A stretch of DNA of 64,000 nt from Comamonadaceae bacterium. Lineage in GTDB: Bacteria > Pseudomonadota > Gammaproteobacteria > Burkholderiales > Burkholderiaceae_C. The DNA lies in contig CANGME010000005.1 in the NCBI GenBank assembly GCA_947455145.1, forward strand, positions 177,898 to 241,897, in the 5' to 3' direction. The position numbers and the translations under genes were made by a program. The notes under the pieces were generated by a model. The model was not told the DNA's origin. It saw only the letters and a list, made by a program, of their open reading frames with translations, and did no database searches. Of the stretch, positions 34,106 to 43,495 are shown one piece after another. Positions within the stretch are counted from its first letter, which is position 1, and each line of letters starts with the position of its first letter.

Positions 34106-35508
34106 GTCAAGTTCTCCACAAGTTGGCTTGCCGTGCGGGCCGCAATGGCCCCGCCCGCGATGGCACTGAGCAGGCCGTTGCCCGATAGATAACCCCACAC
34201 CGCGTCGCCAGAGACACCGCGCGCCGCGCCGCCTGCGGCCAACAGGTTGGCAAAGGGGCTGCCGTCTTGGTGCAGCACGCGGCAGGTGGCATCAATATCC
34301 AATCCGCCCTGGGTGTGAAACAGCGCACCAGTCACACTCACGGCGTAAAACGGGGCTTGCAGGGCGCGCGTAAAGACACGACCATAGTGACCCACGTGGC
34401 CAGGCGTCACACCCGCCAAAGTGGCCTGCAAGCGGACGACATCACAGCCGATTAGAGCGGCCAGCGCATAGACATCGGCGCAGGATTTGACAGCGCCTGC
34501 CGCCTCGGCCTCGACGAAGTCAGGAAAGCTTCGCGCAAAGTCCAACAAGTCCGCGTCGAACACATTCCAGGCCATGCCCCCAGGCTGCGCCAGTACTTGC
34601 ACCGCCGCCTCAGAGTAGCCCGAGGTTTCATCGTGAAAGCGTTCGCCCAGCGCGTTGATCTGCACCGCGCCTTCCATCATCAGCGCCCAAGACACCAGCA
34701 CGCCCTGCGGCACGGCCCAGGAGCCATGGCCTTGGTAGCCCCCCAGATCGGCCAGCCGCGCGCCAAGCGCTTGCCCCCAGGCGATGGCGCTGCCGTCGTT
34801 GCCTGCATGGCCCGCAAACAGAGCGTCGCGCATCTCGGGCAAGAGCTGGCGCACCATCTCAGCGTTGCCACCAAAGCCGTTGCAAGCCAGGATCAAGGCG
34901 TCGCATGACACCTGCTCCAACGCGCCGTCAGGCCGCTGGCAGCCTACGCCAATCACTTCATCCTGCGCGTTAAGCCACAACTCGCGCACGCAGGCCTGGG
35001 TGACGATGGGGATGTCGCAGGCGGCCACCGCTTTTTGTAGTCGCGCCATCAGCGCCGCGCCAGTTTTCTCGGGCACGGCGTGCATGCGGTGGGTGCTGTG
35101 GCCGGGGTAGAGAAAATCATCCAGCAGCAGCCATTGAAGGCCGTGTTGGTCTTGCAAAGCGTCCAACGCGGGGCCAATGGCCGCGCTGTAGGCCGCCACC
35201 AAATGCGCGGCCGCCGTGCCATGCGCTTTAGCTTGAATATCGGCTGCAAATTGCGCCGCGCTGTCCGCCACGCCGCGCGCGCGCTGCACCTGAGAGCCCG
35301 GTGCGGGGATGAAGCCGGACGACAAGGCAGTGGAGCCGCTGGGTGCTGCATCACGCTCCAGCAGCACGCAGTCCACCCCCGCGTCATGCAGCAGCAGCGC
35401 AGCCGTCAGCCCACAAGCCCCCGCACCAACGATGGCCACAGGCACGTGCATCTCGGCCTGCATGGCCTGCGCGCGACGGATGACGGGCTGGCTCATCTTC
35501 AAGCGCAT
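34102..35508 (-). CDS. FAD-dependent oxidoreductase (succinate dehydrogenase/ketosteroid dehydrogenase-flavoprotein type)
   Basis: The 468-aa product has an N-terminal dinucleotide-binding motif GAGACGLTAALLL near residue 30, the SGSTALSSGF flavin contact, and a C-terminal GGLDIDATC / AAGGAARGVSG block typical of fumarate reductase-like and 3-ketosteroid dehydrogenase flavoproteins. It would oxidise or reduce a C-C bond next to a carbonyl. The start at 35508 lies two bases after the amidohydrolase stop; a longer frame lies inside that gene. It belongs to the same operon as the aconitase-type and lyase genes. Confidence 0.82.
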   Translation of the reverse strand: MRLKMSQPVIRRAQAMQAEMHVPVAIVGAGACGLTAALLLHDAGVDCVLLERDAAPSGSTALSSGFIPAPGSQVQRARGVADSAAQFAADIQAKAHGTAAAHLVAAYSAAIGPALDALQDQHGLQWLLLDDFLYPGHSTHRMHAVPEKTGAALMARLQKAVAACDIPIVTQACVRELWLNAQDEVIGVGCQRPDGALEQVSCDALILACNGFGGNAEMVRQLLPEMRDALFAGHAGNDGSAIAWGQALGARLADLGGYQGHGSWAVPQGVLVSWALMMEGAVQINALGERFHDETSGYSEAAVQVLAQPGGMAWNVFDADLLDFARSFPDFVEAEAAGAVKSCADVYALAALIGCDVVRLQATLAGVTPGHVGHYGRVFTRALQAPFYAVSVTGALFHTQGGLDIDATCRVLHQDGSPFANLLAAGGAARGVSGDAVWGYLSGNGLLSAIAGGAIAARTASQLVENLT

Positions 35509-35510
35509 GT

Positions 35511-37010
35511 TCAAGCGGTAGGCCGGTGCAGGTACTGGCCGCGCGGCTTGCCCATCACGCCCTGCGCATGGCTGTAGATTTGCTGGCCGCGCAGCCAGGT
35601 CTCCTCCACGCGGGCCGACATCTCCAGGCCCTCGAACGGGGTGTAGCCCTGGGTCGAGGGCGAGTCCTTGGCGCGGATGGTCCAACTGCAGGCCGGGTCC
35701 ACCAGCGCCAGATCGGCGTCAAAGCCTTCGGCAATGTCACCCTTGTGATTGAGCCCGTAGCGCTGCGCCGGATTCCAGGCCAACACGCGGGCCATGTGGT
35801 TGTAGCTCATGCCCCGGCGCGTGCCCTCGCTCACCAGCGCGGGCAGCAGGTATTCCGTGCCGCCAAAACCGCTCTTGGCCATCCAGATGTTGCCGAAATA
35901 ACGCTTGGGAATTTTCTGCTCGTGGCGGCAGCAGGCGTGGTCGCTCACCACCCAGTCCAGCTCGCCGTCAAGCAGCGCTTGCCATAAAAATTCCACGTCT
36001 TCGCGCGGGCGGATCGGCGGGTTGACCTTGGCCAGCTCTGCGGCCTTGGAGTTGACGTCCAGCATCAGATGGCCAATGGTGACTTCACGCTTGAAGTCGA
36101 TGTGCGGAAAGGTGTCGGCCATCATCATCGCGGCCTGCACGGCCTTGCGTGAGGAGAGGTGCAGCAGGTTGATATTGGGCAGCGCCGTCTCGTTGGCCAG
36201 ATAGCTGGCAATGAACACCGCCAGACCTTCGGAATGCTGGGGGCGCGACGCGCTGTAGGCGGCCAAGCCCATGCCCGGCTTCTGAAAGGATTTGTCTTTT
36301 TCGACGATCTTGGTATAGGCCGTCATGATTTCAGCCGTCTCACAGTGCAGCGAGAGCGAAATCTGCCGCGCCCGCTCCGGGAACTGCTCGCGCGCGGCCT
36401 GCACGCCGCGCATGATGAACTCGAAGTGCGCGTAGTCATAGCGCTCGTTCTCGCCAATCATCAAAAACTCACGCTGGCTGTCGGACGCGCCGTGCAGGCC
36501 GTGCGAGCCGTAAAACATGAAGATTTTGAAGCTTGAGACGCCATGCTTTTCAATCAGCTCGGGGATCTCGGCAATGTGGTTGCTGTCCATCGGCGCGAGG
36601 TGAAATCCATAGTCCACATGGAAGCGGTCTTTCGAAATTTTTAGCACCTCGGGGAAGAATTTTTTGTATGGCCCGCCCTTGTTCAGGTAGTACTGCCCGG
36701 TGCGAAAGTAGTTGAGGCTGGAGGTGACGCCCCCCATGGCCGCGGCCTTGCTCTCGCTCACGGCGTCTTCACCCAGCGGCGAATAAATGCCGCTGTGCAT
36801 GTGCGCATCGACCACGCCAGGGAAGGCGAGGCGGTTCTGGCCGTCATGCACGGTCTTGGCCAGCAGGGGATCAATGCCCGGTGCGACACGGGCGAACTTG
36901 CCGTCTTTGATCGCGATGTCGGCATCAAACACCACATTGCCCTGCGGGCGCACGATACGCACGTTGCGGATTAAAAGGTCATAGGGTTTGTCGGGGGTGG
37001 ATGGCTTCAT
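35511..37010 (-). CDS. Cyclic amidohydrolase (dihydropyrimidinase/dihydroorotase superfamily)
   Basis: This 499-aa protein has the amidohydrolase signature DAHMHSG near residue 68 after an N-terminal beta-sandwich (LIRNVRIVRPQGNVV), further His sites in LSLHCETAE and NLLHLSSRKA, and the DHACC block. It resembles hydantoinases and dihydroorotases, which open cyclic amides or imides with a binuclear metal centre. The C-terminus returns to the sandwich (EGFDADLALVD). Its place before a flavoprotein and after aconitase-type subunits suggests it opens the ring of an N-heterocycle at the start of this pathway. The substrate is unknown. Confidence 0.85.
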   Translation of the reverse strand: MKPSTPDKPYDLLIRNVRIVRPQGNVVFDADIAIKDGKFARVAPGIDPLLAKTVHDGQNRLAFPGVVDAHMHSGIYSPLGEDAVSESKAAAMGGVTSSLNYFRTGQYYLNKGGPYKKFFPEVLKISKDRFHVDYGFHLAPMDSNHIAEIPELIEKHGVSSFKIFMFYGSHGLHGASDSQREFLMIGENERYDYAHFEFIMRGVQAAREQFPERARQISLSLHCETAEIMTAYTKIVEKDKSFQKPGMGLAAYSASRPQHSEGLAVFIASYLANETALPNINLLHLSSRKAVQAAMMMADTFPHIDFKREVTIGHLMLDVNSKAAELAKVNPPIRPREDVEFLWQALLDGELDWVVSDHACCRHEQKIPKRYFGNIWMAKSGFGGTEYLLPALVSEGTRRGMSYNHMARVLAWNPAQRYGLNHKGDIAEGFDADLALVDPACSWTIRAKDSPSTQGYTPFEGLEMSARVEETWLRGQQIYSHAQGVMGKPRGQYLHRPTA

Positions 37011-37570
37011 GGTGCGGGGCTCCTGGTCGAAGGTTGAATCGGTGTTGAAGTTGATGCGGCGCGTTCACGTGCAAGGCGCTCACGCAGGGTGGGCAGCAAG
37101 CCACCGCTACGCACCATTTGCATTAAAAAATCGGGGATGGGTTCACACGTCAGACGACGACCGTCCTGTGCTTGCACAAAACGCCCTTCTCCGTCGAGCA
37201 CGATGGGCTCGCCTTCTTGCAAAGTCTCAGCCTGGGCACAGGTCAGCAGCAGCAGCCCCACATTGAACGCATTGCGAAAATACAGGCCGCTGAAAGACGG
37301 CGCAATCACCGCAGCCACCCCCAGCTCGACCAAGACCGAGGCCGCTTGCTCACGCGATGAGCCGATGCCGAAGTTGGGCCCGGCCACCACCACATCACCG
37401 CGCTGCACCTGGGCGGCGAACTCGGGGCGCACCGACTCCAGGCAGTGGCGGGCGATGGTGGCGATGCCGAACTTCATGGCATGACCGGGAGCCAGCACAT
37501 CGGTGTCGATGTCGGCGCCGAGTTGCCAGACGCGGTGCAAGGCGAGATCAGAATTTATTTCAAGGTTCAT
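37007..37570 (-). CDS. Aconitase-type hydratase small subunit (LeuD-like)
   Basis: The 187-aa product is the swivelling domain of an isopropylmalate isomerase-type enzyme: GPNFGIGSSREQAA near residue 66 and SGLYFRNAFNVGL near residue 97, followed by a C-terminal extension. It pairs with the large subunit encoded just upstream (four-base overlap). Genuine leucine biosynthesis usually clusters with leuB, which is absent, so this set probably serves catabolism. Confidence 0.88.
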   Translation of the reverse strand: MNLEINSDLALHRVWQLGADIDTDVLAPGHAMKFGIATIARHCLESVRPEFAAQVQRGDVVVAGPNFGIGSSREQAASVLVELGVAAVIAPSFSGLYFRNAFNVGLLLLTCAQAETLQEGEPIVLDGEGRFVQAQDGRRLTCEPIPDFLMQMVRSGGLLPTLRERLARERAASTSTPIQPSTRSPAP

Positions 37571-38850
37571 TGCAGCACCTCACGCGGATCGGTGATGACA
37601 CCGCGCAAGGCGGAAGCGGCCACGGTGTAGGGCGAGGCCAGGTACACCTGAGCTGTGGCCGAACCCATGCGGCCTTTGAAGTTGCGCGCCGTGCTGGAGA
37701 TCACCGTGGTGTTGTCACCCATAGTTTCGCCGTAACCAGCGCATGCACCGCAGGCGGTGGGGAAAAGCTCTGCCCCTGCGTCCATCAACACCTGGAGCAC
37801 ACCTTCTTTCTCGGCCGCGCGCTGGTCTTGCAAGCTGGCGGGGGCCACCATCAGGCGCACCCCCGTGGCCACGCGCTGGCCGCGCAGCACCTCGGCGGCG
37901 GCCCGCAAGTCGTCCAGCTTGGCACCAGTGCAGGCACCGATATAGGCCACGTCCACCCGCGTGCCGATGTAGCGTGCAACTTCGTGGGCATTGGCAGGGC
38001 TATGGGGCGCAGCCACATAGGGTGTCAAGGTGTTGGCATCAAAGTCATGGCGGGTCACGTCTGCGCCTTCGTCACTGAAGCCGTCGAGCCATTCGGTTTC
38101 GGCCTGTATGACGCCTGTGGTTTTCAACCACGCTGCCGTGACTTCATCAGGCGCAATCAAGCCCACTTGCGCACCCAGCTCAGCACTCATATTGGACAGG
38201 GTCATGCGCTCTTGCATGGACAAAGCACGCACGGCTGAGCCGCAAAACTCCAGCGCCTGGTACTGCCCGCCGTTCATGCCGAAGCGGCCCGTCATGTGCA
38301 GCATCATGTCTTTGGCGGTCACGCCTTTAGCGAGCTGGCCGCGCCAGTGCATTTGCTGGGTGTGCGGCACGCGCAGCCAGATTTCACCCGTCACCACCAC
38401 GCCTAGCATCTCGGTGCTGCCAATGCCAAACATATAGGCCCCAAAAGCCCCACCCGTGGGTGAGTGCGAGTCACCCCCAACGCAGAACATGCCGGGGCGA
38501 ATGTGGCCGTTCTGGGGTACGACCACATGGCAAATGCCCTGGCTGTCGTACACATGGGGCAGCGCTTGTTCTTGCGCCCATTCACGCGCGATGCGCACAA
38601 TCTTGCGTGACTCGTCATCGCGCTCGGGCACGTAATGGTCCATCACCAACACCACTTTGGATTTGTCCCAGATATGCGCGCCCAGCTCTTCGAGCATGGG
38701 CTTCAAGCGGCGCGGGCCTGAGGAGTCGTGGAACATGGCCAGATCAACCTTGCAGTTCACGATCTCACCGGGCATGACAGCCGCACGGCCTGCGGCACGT
38801 GCGATCAGTTTTTGTGCCAGGGTTTGGGATGTCGGTGTTAAATTTTTCAT
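37567..38850 (-). CDS. Aconitase-type hydratase large subunit (LeuC/homoaconitase/dimethylmaleate hydratase-like)
   Basis: This 427-aa protein has the iron-sulfur ligand regions IGACTGAKLDD and TACGACAGYG, the substrate-loop GGDSHSPTGG and the RNFKGRMG block. It should carry a [4Fe-4S] cluster and hydrate or isomerise a dicarboxylate. The length and order match the stand-alone large subunits of LeuC, homoaconitase and dimethylmaleate hydratase. In this operon it would make the hydroxyacid cleaved by the downstream isocitrate-lyase-type enzyme. It overlaps the small-subunit and Bug genes by four bases each. Confidence 0.9.
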   Translation of the reverse strand: MKNLTPTSQTLAQKLIARAAGRAAVMPGEIVNCKVDLAMFHDSSGPRRLKPMLEELGAHIWDKSKVVLVMDHYVPERDDESRKIVRIAREWAQEQALPHVYDSQGICHVVVPQNGHIRPGMFCVGGDSHSPTGGAFGAYMFGIGSTEMLGVVVTGEIWLRVPHTQQMHWRGQLAKGVTAKDMMLHMTGRFGMNGGQYQALEFCGSAVRALSMQERMTLSNMSAELGAQVGLIAPDEVTAAWLKTTGVIQAETEWLDGFSDEGADVTRHDFDANTLTPYVAAPHSPANAHEVARYIGTRVDVAYIGACTGAKLDDLRAAAEVLRGQRVATGVRLMVAPASLQDQRAAEKEGVLQVLMDAGAELFPTACGACAGYGETMGDNTTVISSTARNFKGRMGSATAQVYLASPYTVAASALRGVITDPREVLQ

Positions 38851-39794
38851 TCGGGTCGTGCGCCAGAGAATTTCACCACTTTGGCCCAGCGCTGGATTTC
38901 ATTGTGAACAAATTTTGAAAACTCTTCAGGCGAGTTGCCCACCGGCACGGCCCCTTCCATCTCAAGCCGACGTCGCACCTCGGGCGTTGCAATCGCTTGC
39001 CGAGCGGCATCGCTGATGCGCCGCGTCAATTCAGGCGTCAAGCGCGCCGGGCCGAACAAACCGAACCAGGCGCTCGACTCATAACCCGGCAGCACTTCAG
39101 CAATGGCGGGCACGTCTTTGAACGCGGGTAAACGCTGCGCGCTGGTGACCCCCAAGGCCCTGAGCTTGCCCGCCCTGACGTGGGCCTGCGCATTGCCCAC
39201 GGCGGCGAACATCAGCTCGACTTGCCCCGCAATCACGTCTTGAATGGCAGGTGCGGTGCCCCGGTAGGGGATGTTGACGATGAACACGCCGGACTGCATC
39301 TTGAACAGATCACCCGCCAAGTGCAAGGAAGAGCCCATGGCCCCAATGGCAAAGTTAAGCTGGCCCGGCTTGGCACGCGCCAGGGCGATCAGTTCGCGCA
39401 CGTCCTTGACCGGCAAAGCGGGGTGGGCGACCAGCAACGACGGTGAGGTGGCCACGCAGGTCAGCGGCGTGAAGTCTTTAACCGGGTCAAAGGGCAGCGT
39501 GGGGTAGAGCGAGGCATTGATGGCGTGGCTGGTGAAGCTCATCAACAAGGTGTTGCCATCGGGCGCGGCTTTAGCCACCGCATCGGCAGCCAAATTGCCA
39601 CCCGCACCGGGCCGGTTTTCCACGATCACCACTTTGCCCAACAAGCGCCCCAACTCGGTGGCCAAAGCGCGAGCCAGTGTGTCGGTGGAGCCACCAGCGG
39701 GCGCGCCGACCAGGATGCGGGTGGGGCTTGCCTGCGCGTGAGCCTGCACCGCCATCAGGGCAGCCGACGAGAGAATAAGTTCACGGCGTTTCAT
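38847..39794 (-). CDS. Bug-family (TTT) periplasmic substrate-binding protein
   Basis: The 315-aa product has a signal peptide ending VQAHAQA, the Bug signatures GAPAGGSTDTLAR and VIVENRPGAGG, then PDGNTLLMSF. It is the first gene of the catabolic operon, overlapping the aconitase-type large subunit, so it probably captures the starting substrate or a carboxylated product of the pathway. No TctA/TctB permease is present in the window. Confidence 0.9.
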   Translation of the reverse strand: MKRRELILSSAALMAVQAHAQASPTRILVGAPAGGSTDTLARALATELGRLLGKVVIVENRPGAGGNLAADAVAKAAPDGNTLLMSFTSHAINASLYPTLPFDPVKDFTPLTCVATSPSLLVAHPALPVKDVRELIALARAKPGQLNFAIGAMGSSLHLAGDLFKMQSGVFIVNIPYRGTAPAIQDVIAGQVELMFAAVGNAQAHVRAGKLRALGVTSAQRLPAFKDVPAIAEVLPGYESSAWFGLFGPARLTPELTRRISDAARQAIATPEVRRRLEMEGAVPVGNSPEEFSKFVHNEIQRWAKVVKFSGARPE

Positions 39795-39825
39795 TCTTGG
39801 TTCTGTTGAGCGTTTTGGAATTCAC

Positions 39826-40114
39826 GACGCCTGGATGTTTGTACACCCCGGCACTTGGGGCAAGTAGCTACGCGGCTGTCCCCCCGGCCTGCGGCCTCCT
39901 TCCTTGATGCCGCTGCGCCACTCACCCCAAGCGCCGGGGCAGCGAGCATGCTGGGTTTTCGGCGATGAAATACCCGCCACGTTGGACGGATCAGGTCGGT
40001 GGTGCGCTCAGCGCAGCGGCATAAAGGAGGAGTCGTCGGCCCTAGGCCGACACGGGGGACAGCCGCGGAGCTGAGTGCGCCGCCGGCCTGATCTCGCGAA
40101 GCAGCAGCCAGAGA
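39826..40114. repeat. Composite inverted-repeat intergenic element, copy A
   Basis: The first half has an imperfect stem (GGCACTTGGGG against CCCCAAGCGCC) around GTCCCCCCGGCCTGCGGCC; the second half carries related motifs in inverted orientation, including a GTCGGCC/GGCCGAC palindrome near 40034. The whole element is strongly similar to copy B at 43496-43774 in the same orientation. It lies between the Bug gene and livF. No coding sequence is supported in this interval. Confidence 0.8.
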
Positions 40115-40164
40115 CAGAACGAACGTGATGCGCTTGCTATTCATCATTGAAGGGAGCGACACAG

Positions 40165-40875
40165 TCACAAGCCCAGATAAGCACGACGAAGATCATCGCT
40201 GCCCAGCAGTTGCGCAGGCGTACCGCTGAAACGGATCAAACCGTTTTCCATCACATAAGCCCGGTCTGCTATTTCAAGCGACTGGCCCACGTTTTGCTCC
40301 ACCAACAAAATCGCCAAACCACTGCGCTGCAACTGACGAATCAGCGCGAACATTTCTTCTACCAACAAGGGTGAGAGCCCCAAAGAAGGCTCATCCAGTA
40401 TCAGCAACCGTGGCTCAGCCATCAAGCCCCGGCCGATGGCCAGCATTTGCTGCTCACCGCCGCTCAGCGTACCCGCCCTTTGCGCCAAACGCTCTTTGAG
40501 ACGGGGGAAGATGGCAAACACTTTATCGAGGTTGGTGGCGCGGCGCTCGCTGGCGCGGGTGAATGAGCCGAGTTCCAGGTTCTCCAGCACGTTGAGGTTG
40601 GGGAACACCTTGCGCCCCTCGGGCACCTGAATCAAACCGGCCTTGACCACCTCCCGGTAATGCGCGCGGCTCAGGTCGTGGCCGTCAAACTGCACCGTGC
40701 CAGCCCAGGCCGGGTAGATACCGCACAGCACGTTGTTGAGTGTGGATTTGCCCGCGCCATTGCTGCCCAGCAGCGCCACGATTTCTCCGGCTTGCACCTG
40801 CAAATCCACACCGCGCAACACTTCTACTTGGCCATAGCCGCCGCGTAAACCTTGTATATCCAGTAACGCAGTCAT
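40165..40875 (-). CDS. livF: Branched-chain amino acid-type ABC transporter ATPase, LivF-like
   Basis: The 236-aa product has Walker A GSNGAGKST near residue 36, the LSGGEQQMLAIGRGL signature and Walker B LLILDEPSLG, with the short LivF-type C-terminus (LRRAYLGL). It energises import with LivG. It is the last gene of the livKHMGF set and overlaps livG by four bases. These transporters also import amides and aromatic acids, so the substrate is open. Confidence 0.92.
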   Translation of the reverse strand: MTALLDIQGLRGGYGQVEVLRGVDLQVQAGEIVALLGSNGAGKSTLNNVLCGIYPAWAGTVQFDGHDLSRAHYREVVKAGLIQVPEGRKVFPNLNVLENLELGSFTRASERRATNLDKVFAIFPRLKERLAQRAGTLSGGEQQMLAIGRGLMAEPRLLILDEPSLGLSPLLVEEMFALIRQLQRSGLAILLVEQNVGQSLEIADRAYVMENGLIRFSGTPAQLLGSDDLRRAYLGL

Positions 40876-41636
40876 GTCGCTACTCCGGTCTGCGCCGCCG
40901 CACGCAAACGCGCCGCCGTGCCGTGGCCCAAGTAGGCCTCCACTACTTTTTCATCGGTGGTGACTTCAGCAGGCGTGCCTTGGGCAATCAGTTGGCCCTG
41001 GGCCAGCACCCAGACGTGCTGGGCCAAATGCATCACCGCTTGCATCACGTGTTCAATCATCAGCACGGTCACGCCGCTGTTTGCGATGCCTTGCACCACG
41101 GGGATCATCTCGGCGATTTCTTGCGGGTTCAAACCGGCCAGAACTTCATCCAGCAGCAGCAGTCGAGGCTGCGTCGCCAGCGCGCGCGCCAACTCCAAAC
41201 GCTTGCGCCCAGCCACTGTCAGCTCAGACGCAGGCTTGTCGAGTTGCGCGGCCAAGCCCACGCGCTCTGCCACCGCCTCTGCTTGGCTCAAAGCGCTGCG
41301 CCTATCTTTCACGTGCAGATGCACGCCCACGGCAATGTTGTCGCGCACGGTCTGCGCTGCAAAGGGCTGGACGATTTGGAACGTGCGCGTCATGCCCTGG
41401 CGGGCATTGAGGTGCGGCGCGCGGCCCGTGATGTCTTGCCCATCAAACTGCACCGTGCCGCTGTCGGGCTTCAAAAACCCGGACATCAAAGCAAACAGCG
41501 TGGTCTTGCCCGCACCGTTGGGGCCAATCAAAGCCGTCAAGCTACCGGCAGGCACGTGCAGGCTGACGTTTTGCACGGCCTTGAGCCCGCCAAACGATTT
41601 AGACAGGTCTTGGATTCTCAGCAAGGGTTCGTTCAT
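40872..41636 (-). CDS. livG: Branched-chain amino acid-type ABC transporter ATPase, LivG-like
   Basis: This 254-aa ATPase starts MNEPLLRIQDL and has Walker A GPNGAGKTT, the signature LTVAGRKRLELARAL and Walker B LLLLDEVLAGL. LivG-type features are the long helical insert after Walker A and the C-terminal EVTTDEKVVEAYLG. The ATG at 41636 overlaps livM by four bases; a longer frame upstream lies inside livM and is rejected. Confidence 0.92.
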   Translation of the reverse strand: MNEPLLRIQDLSKSFGGLKAVQNVSLHVPAGSLTALIGPNGAGKTTLFALMSGFLKPDSGTVQFDGQDITGRAPHLNARQGMTRTFQIVQPFAAQTVRDNIAVGVHLHVKDRRSALSQAEAVAERVGLAAQLDKPASELTVAGRKRLELARALATQPRLLLLDEVLAGLNPQEIAEMIPVVQGIANSGVTVLMIEHVMQAVMHLAQHVWVLAQGQLIAQGTPAEVTTDEKVVEAYLGHGTAARLRAAAQTGVAT

Positions 41637-42604
41637 GGTTTTCGCCCCGTCCACCGGGCTCGAAAACTGGCCCCCAGGCCTGCGATGCCTCGCGGTAAAA
41701 ACACCACCATCAGCACCAGAACCACGCCATAGATCACCAGGTTGATGCCCGGCAACTGGCCAAACAAATTGCGCGTGACATCTGCCAGCACATGCAGCAC
41801 CAGCGCGCCCAGCACCGGCCCCCACAGCGTGCCGATGCCACCCACAATGGCGGCGACCAGCGCCTCAACCGAGGTGGCAGGGCCATAGGCAATGCCAGGG
41901 TCGATGTACTGAAACACCTGCACATAAAAAGCACCGCCTGCGCCCATCAAACAAGCGGACAAAGCGATGGCACCCAGCTTCACACCAAAGGGGTTGACAC
42001 CAATCGCCCGCGCCGCGTCTTCGTTGTCACGCACCGCTTGCAGGTAAGCGCCAAAACGCGAATGCTGCAACCACCACGTCACCCCCAGCGCCACCGCCAC
42101 AAAGCCCAGCACCAGGTACACATAGCCCTTGCGTGAGCCGAACTGCATGTTGGCAAACGACTCCTGCAAAGGCAGCATCAAGCCGACCCCCGCGCCGGTG
42201 AAAGGCACCGACAAGGCGAGGATGCGAAACACCTCAGCAAACGCCAGCGTGACCAGCGCGAAATACGAGCCTTTGAGCCCGTAGCGAAACGTCAAGGCCC
42301 CCACCATCACCCCCACACTGGCACTGCCACCCACCGCCATGACCAGCGCCGCCCAGGCGTTAAAGCCGCCTTGCAATTGCGCGATGGTTTGGATGTAAGC
42401 GCCCGTGCCAAAAAACAGCGCATGACCAAACGAAAACTGCCCGCCAAAGCCGCCCAAAATATTCCAGGCCTGGGCCAGCAAGGCGGCGTACAAAGCCATC
42501 ATGGTGAAGTTCAAAATGACGCCCGAATTCGTCACCTGTGGGATGCAGGCCACCCCCGCCAAAAAGAGCGCTATGCCCAGCAACTGTTGCATGGCTTTGC
42601 TCAT
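41633..42604 (-). CDS. livM: ABC transporter permease, LivM-like
   Basis: The 323-aa product is a polytopic membrane protein with the LivM motif LGGFGGQFSFGHALFFG near residue 50 and a conserved cytoplasmic coupling segment with RDNEDAARAIGVN near residue 192. It forms the translocation pore with LivH. It overlaps livH and livG by four bases each. Confidence 0.92.
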   Translation of the reverse strand: MSKAMQQLLGIALFLAGVACIPQVTNSGVILNFTMMALYAALLAQAWNILGGFGGQFSFGHALFFGTGAYIQTIAQLQGGFNAWAALVMAVGGSASVGVMVGALTFRYGLKGSYFALVTLAFAEVFRILALSVPFTGAGVGLMLPLQESFANMQFGSRKGYVYLVLGFVAVALGVTWWLQHSRFGAYLQAVRDNEDAARAIGVNPFGVKLGAIALSACLMGAGGAFYVQVFQYIDPGIAYGPATSVEALVAAIVGGIGTLWGPVLGALVLHVLADVTRNLFGQLPGINLVIYGVVLVLMVVFLPRGIAGLGASFRARWTGRKP

Positions 42605-43473
42605 GCTTTAGCTCCAAAAAAGCCTTGCGGGCGAAACAGCAACACCACGATGAAGATGGCAAAAATGCCAATCTGCCCGAGCGATTCACCCAAGTACAAG
42701 CCGCCCAGCGACTCCACCAGGCCAATCAACAAACCACCGAGCAAAGCCCCACCAAAACTGCCCATACCGCCCAGCACCACCACGGTGAAAGCCACCAGCA
42801 CGAAGCCGCTGCCGACTTGCGGGTTCACATAGTAGGCGGGCAACAAAAAACAGGCGGCAGCGCCCAGACACGCCAGGCCGATGCCAAAGCTCATGGCGTA
42901 CACGTGATCGACATCAATGCCCATCAATTTAGCCCCGTGCTTTTCTTGGGCCACAGCGCGGATGGCGCGGCCCAGATCGGTCTTTCCCACGATCCACAGC
43001 AACAAGCCCGAGACGATCAGCGCGCCCGCAAACGCCACCAGTTTGGGCAGGGCGATCATGGCCGGGCCAATGGCCACGGTGGTCAAGGTGTAGGCGGTTT
43101 CGATGGTGCGGGTGTCGGAGTTGAATAAAAGCAGCGCCGCGTTTTCCATAACGATGGACAGGCCCAAGGTGACGAGCAATATGTTTTCGTCCTTGCCGTG
43201 GCTAGCCCGGTTAATGACGCCGCGCTGCATGGCGTAGCCCAGCGCGAACATGCCCGGCACGACCAGTGGCAACGCCAGATACGGGTCAATACCGGCGCGC
43301 TCTTTGAGCCAGTACACAGCGTACAGCGCCACCATCAAGGCCGCGCCGTGAGCGAAGTTGATGATGTGCAGCACGCCGTAGATCAGGGTGAGACCCAGCG
43401 CGATCAAGGCGTAGATTGCGCCGGTGGTCAGGCCGTTGAGTAGGGACGCGAAGAGGATGTTGAAGTCAAACAT
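42601..43473 (-). CDS. livH: ABC transporter permease, LivH-like
   Basis: This 290-aa membrane protein starts MFDFNILFASLLNGL and contains the LivH signature GLTLIYGVLHIINFAHG and the coupling segment RAIRAVAQEKHGAKLMG. A longer frame starting at 43641 would translate the repeat element (copy B) and is rejected. It opens the livHMGF run; the binding-protein gene lies beyond the repeat. Confidence 0.92.
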   Translation of the reverse strand: MFDFNILFASLLNGLTTGAIYALIALGLTLIYGVLHIINFAHGAALMVALYAVYWLKERAGIDPYLALPLVVPGMFALGYAMQRGVINRASHGKDENILLVTLGLSIVMENAALLLFNSDTRTIETAYTLTTVAIGPAMIALPKLVAFAGALIVSGLLLWIVGKTDLGRAIRAVAQEKHGAKLMGIDVDHVYAMSFGIGLACLGAAACFLLPAYYVNPQVGSGFVLVAFTVVVLGGMGSFGGALLGGLLIGLVESLGGLYLGESLGQIGIFAIFIVVLLFRPQGFFGAKA

Positions 43474-43495
43474 GGGTTGTGCTCGACTTGCGTTT

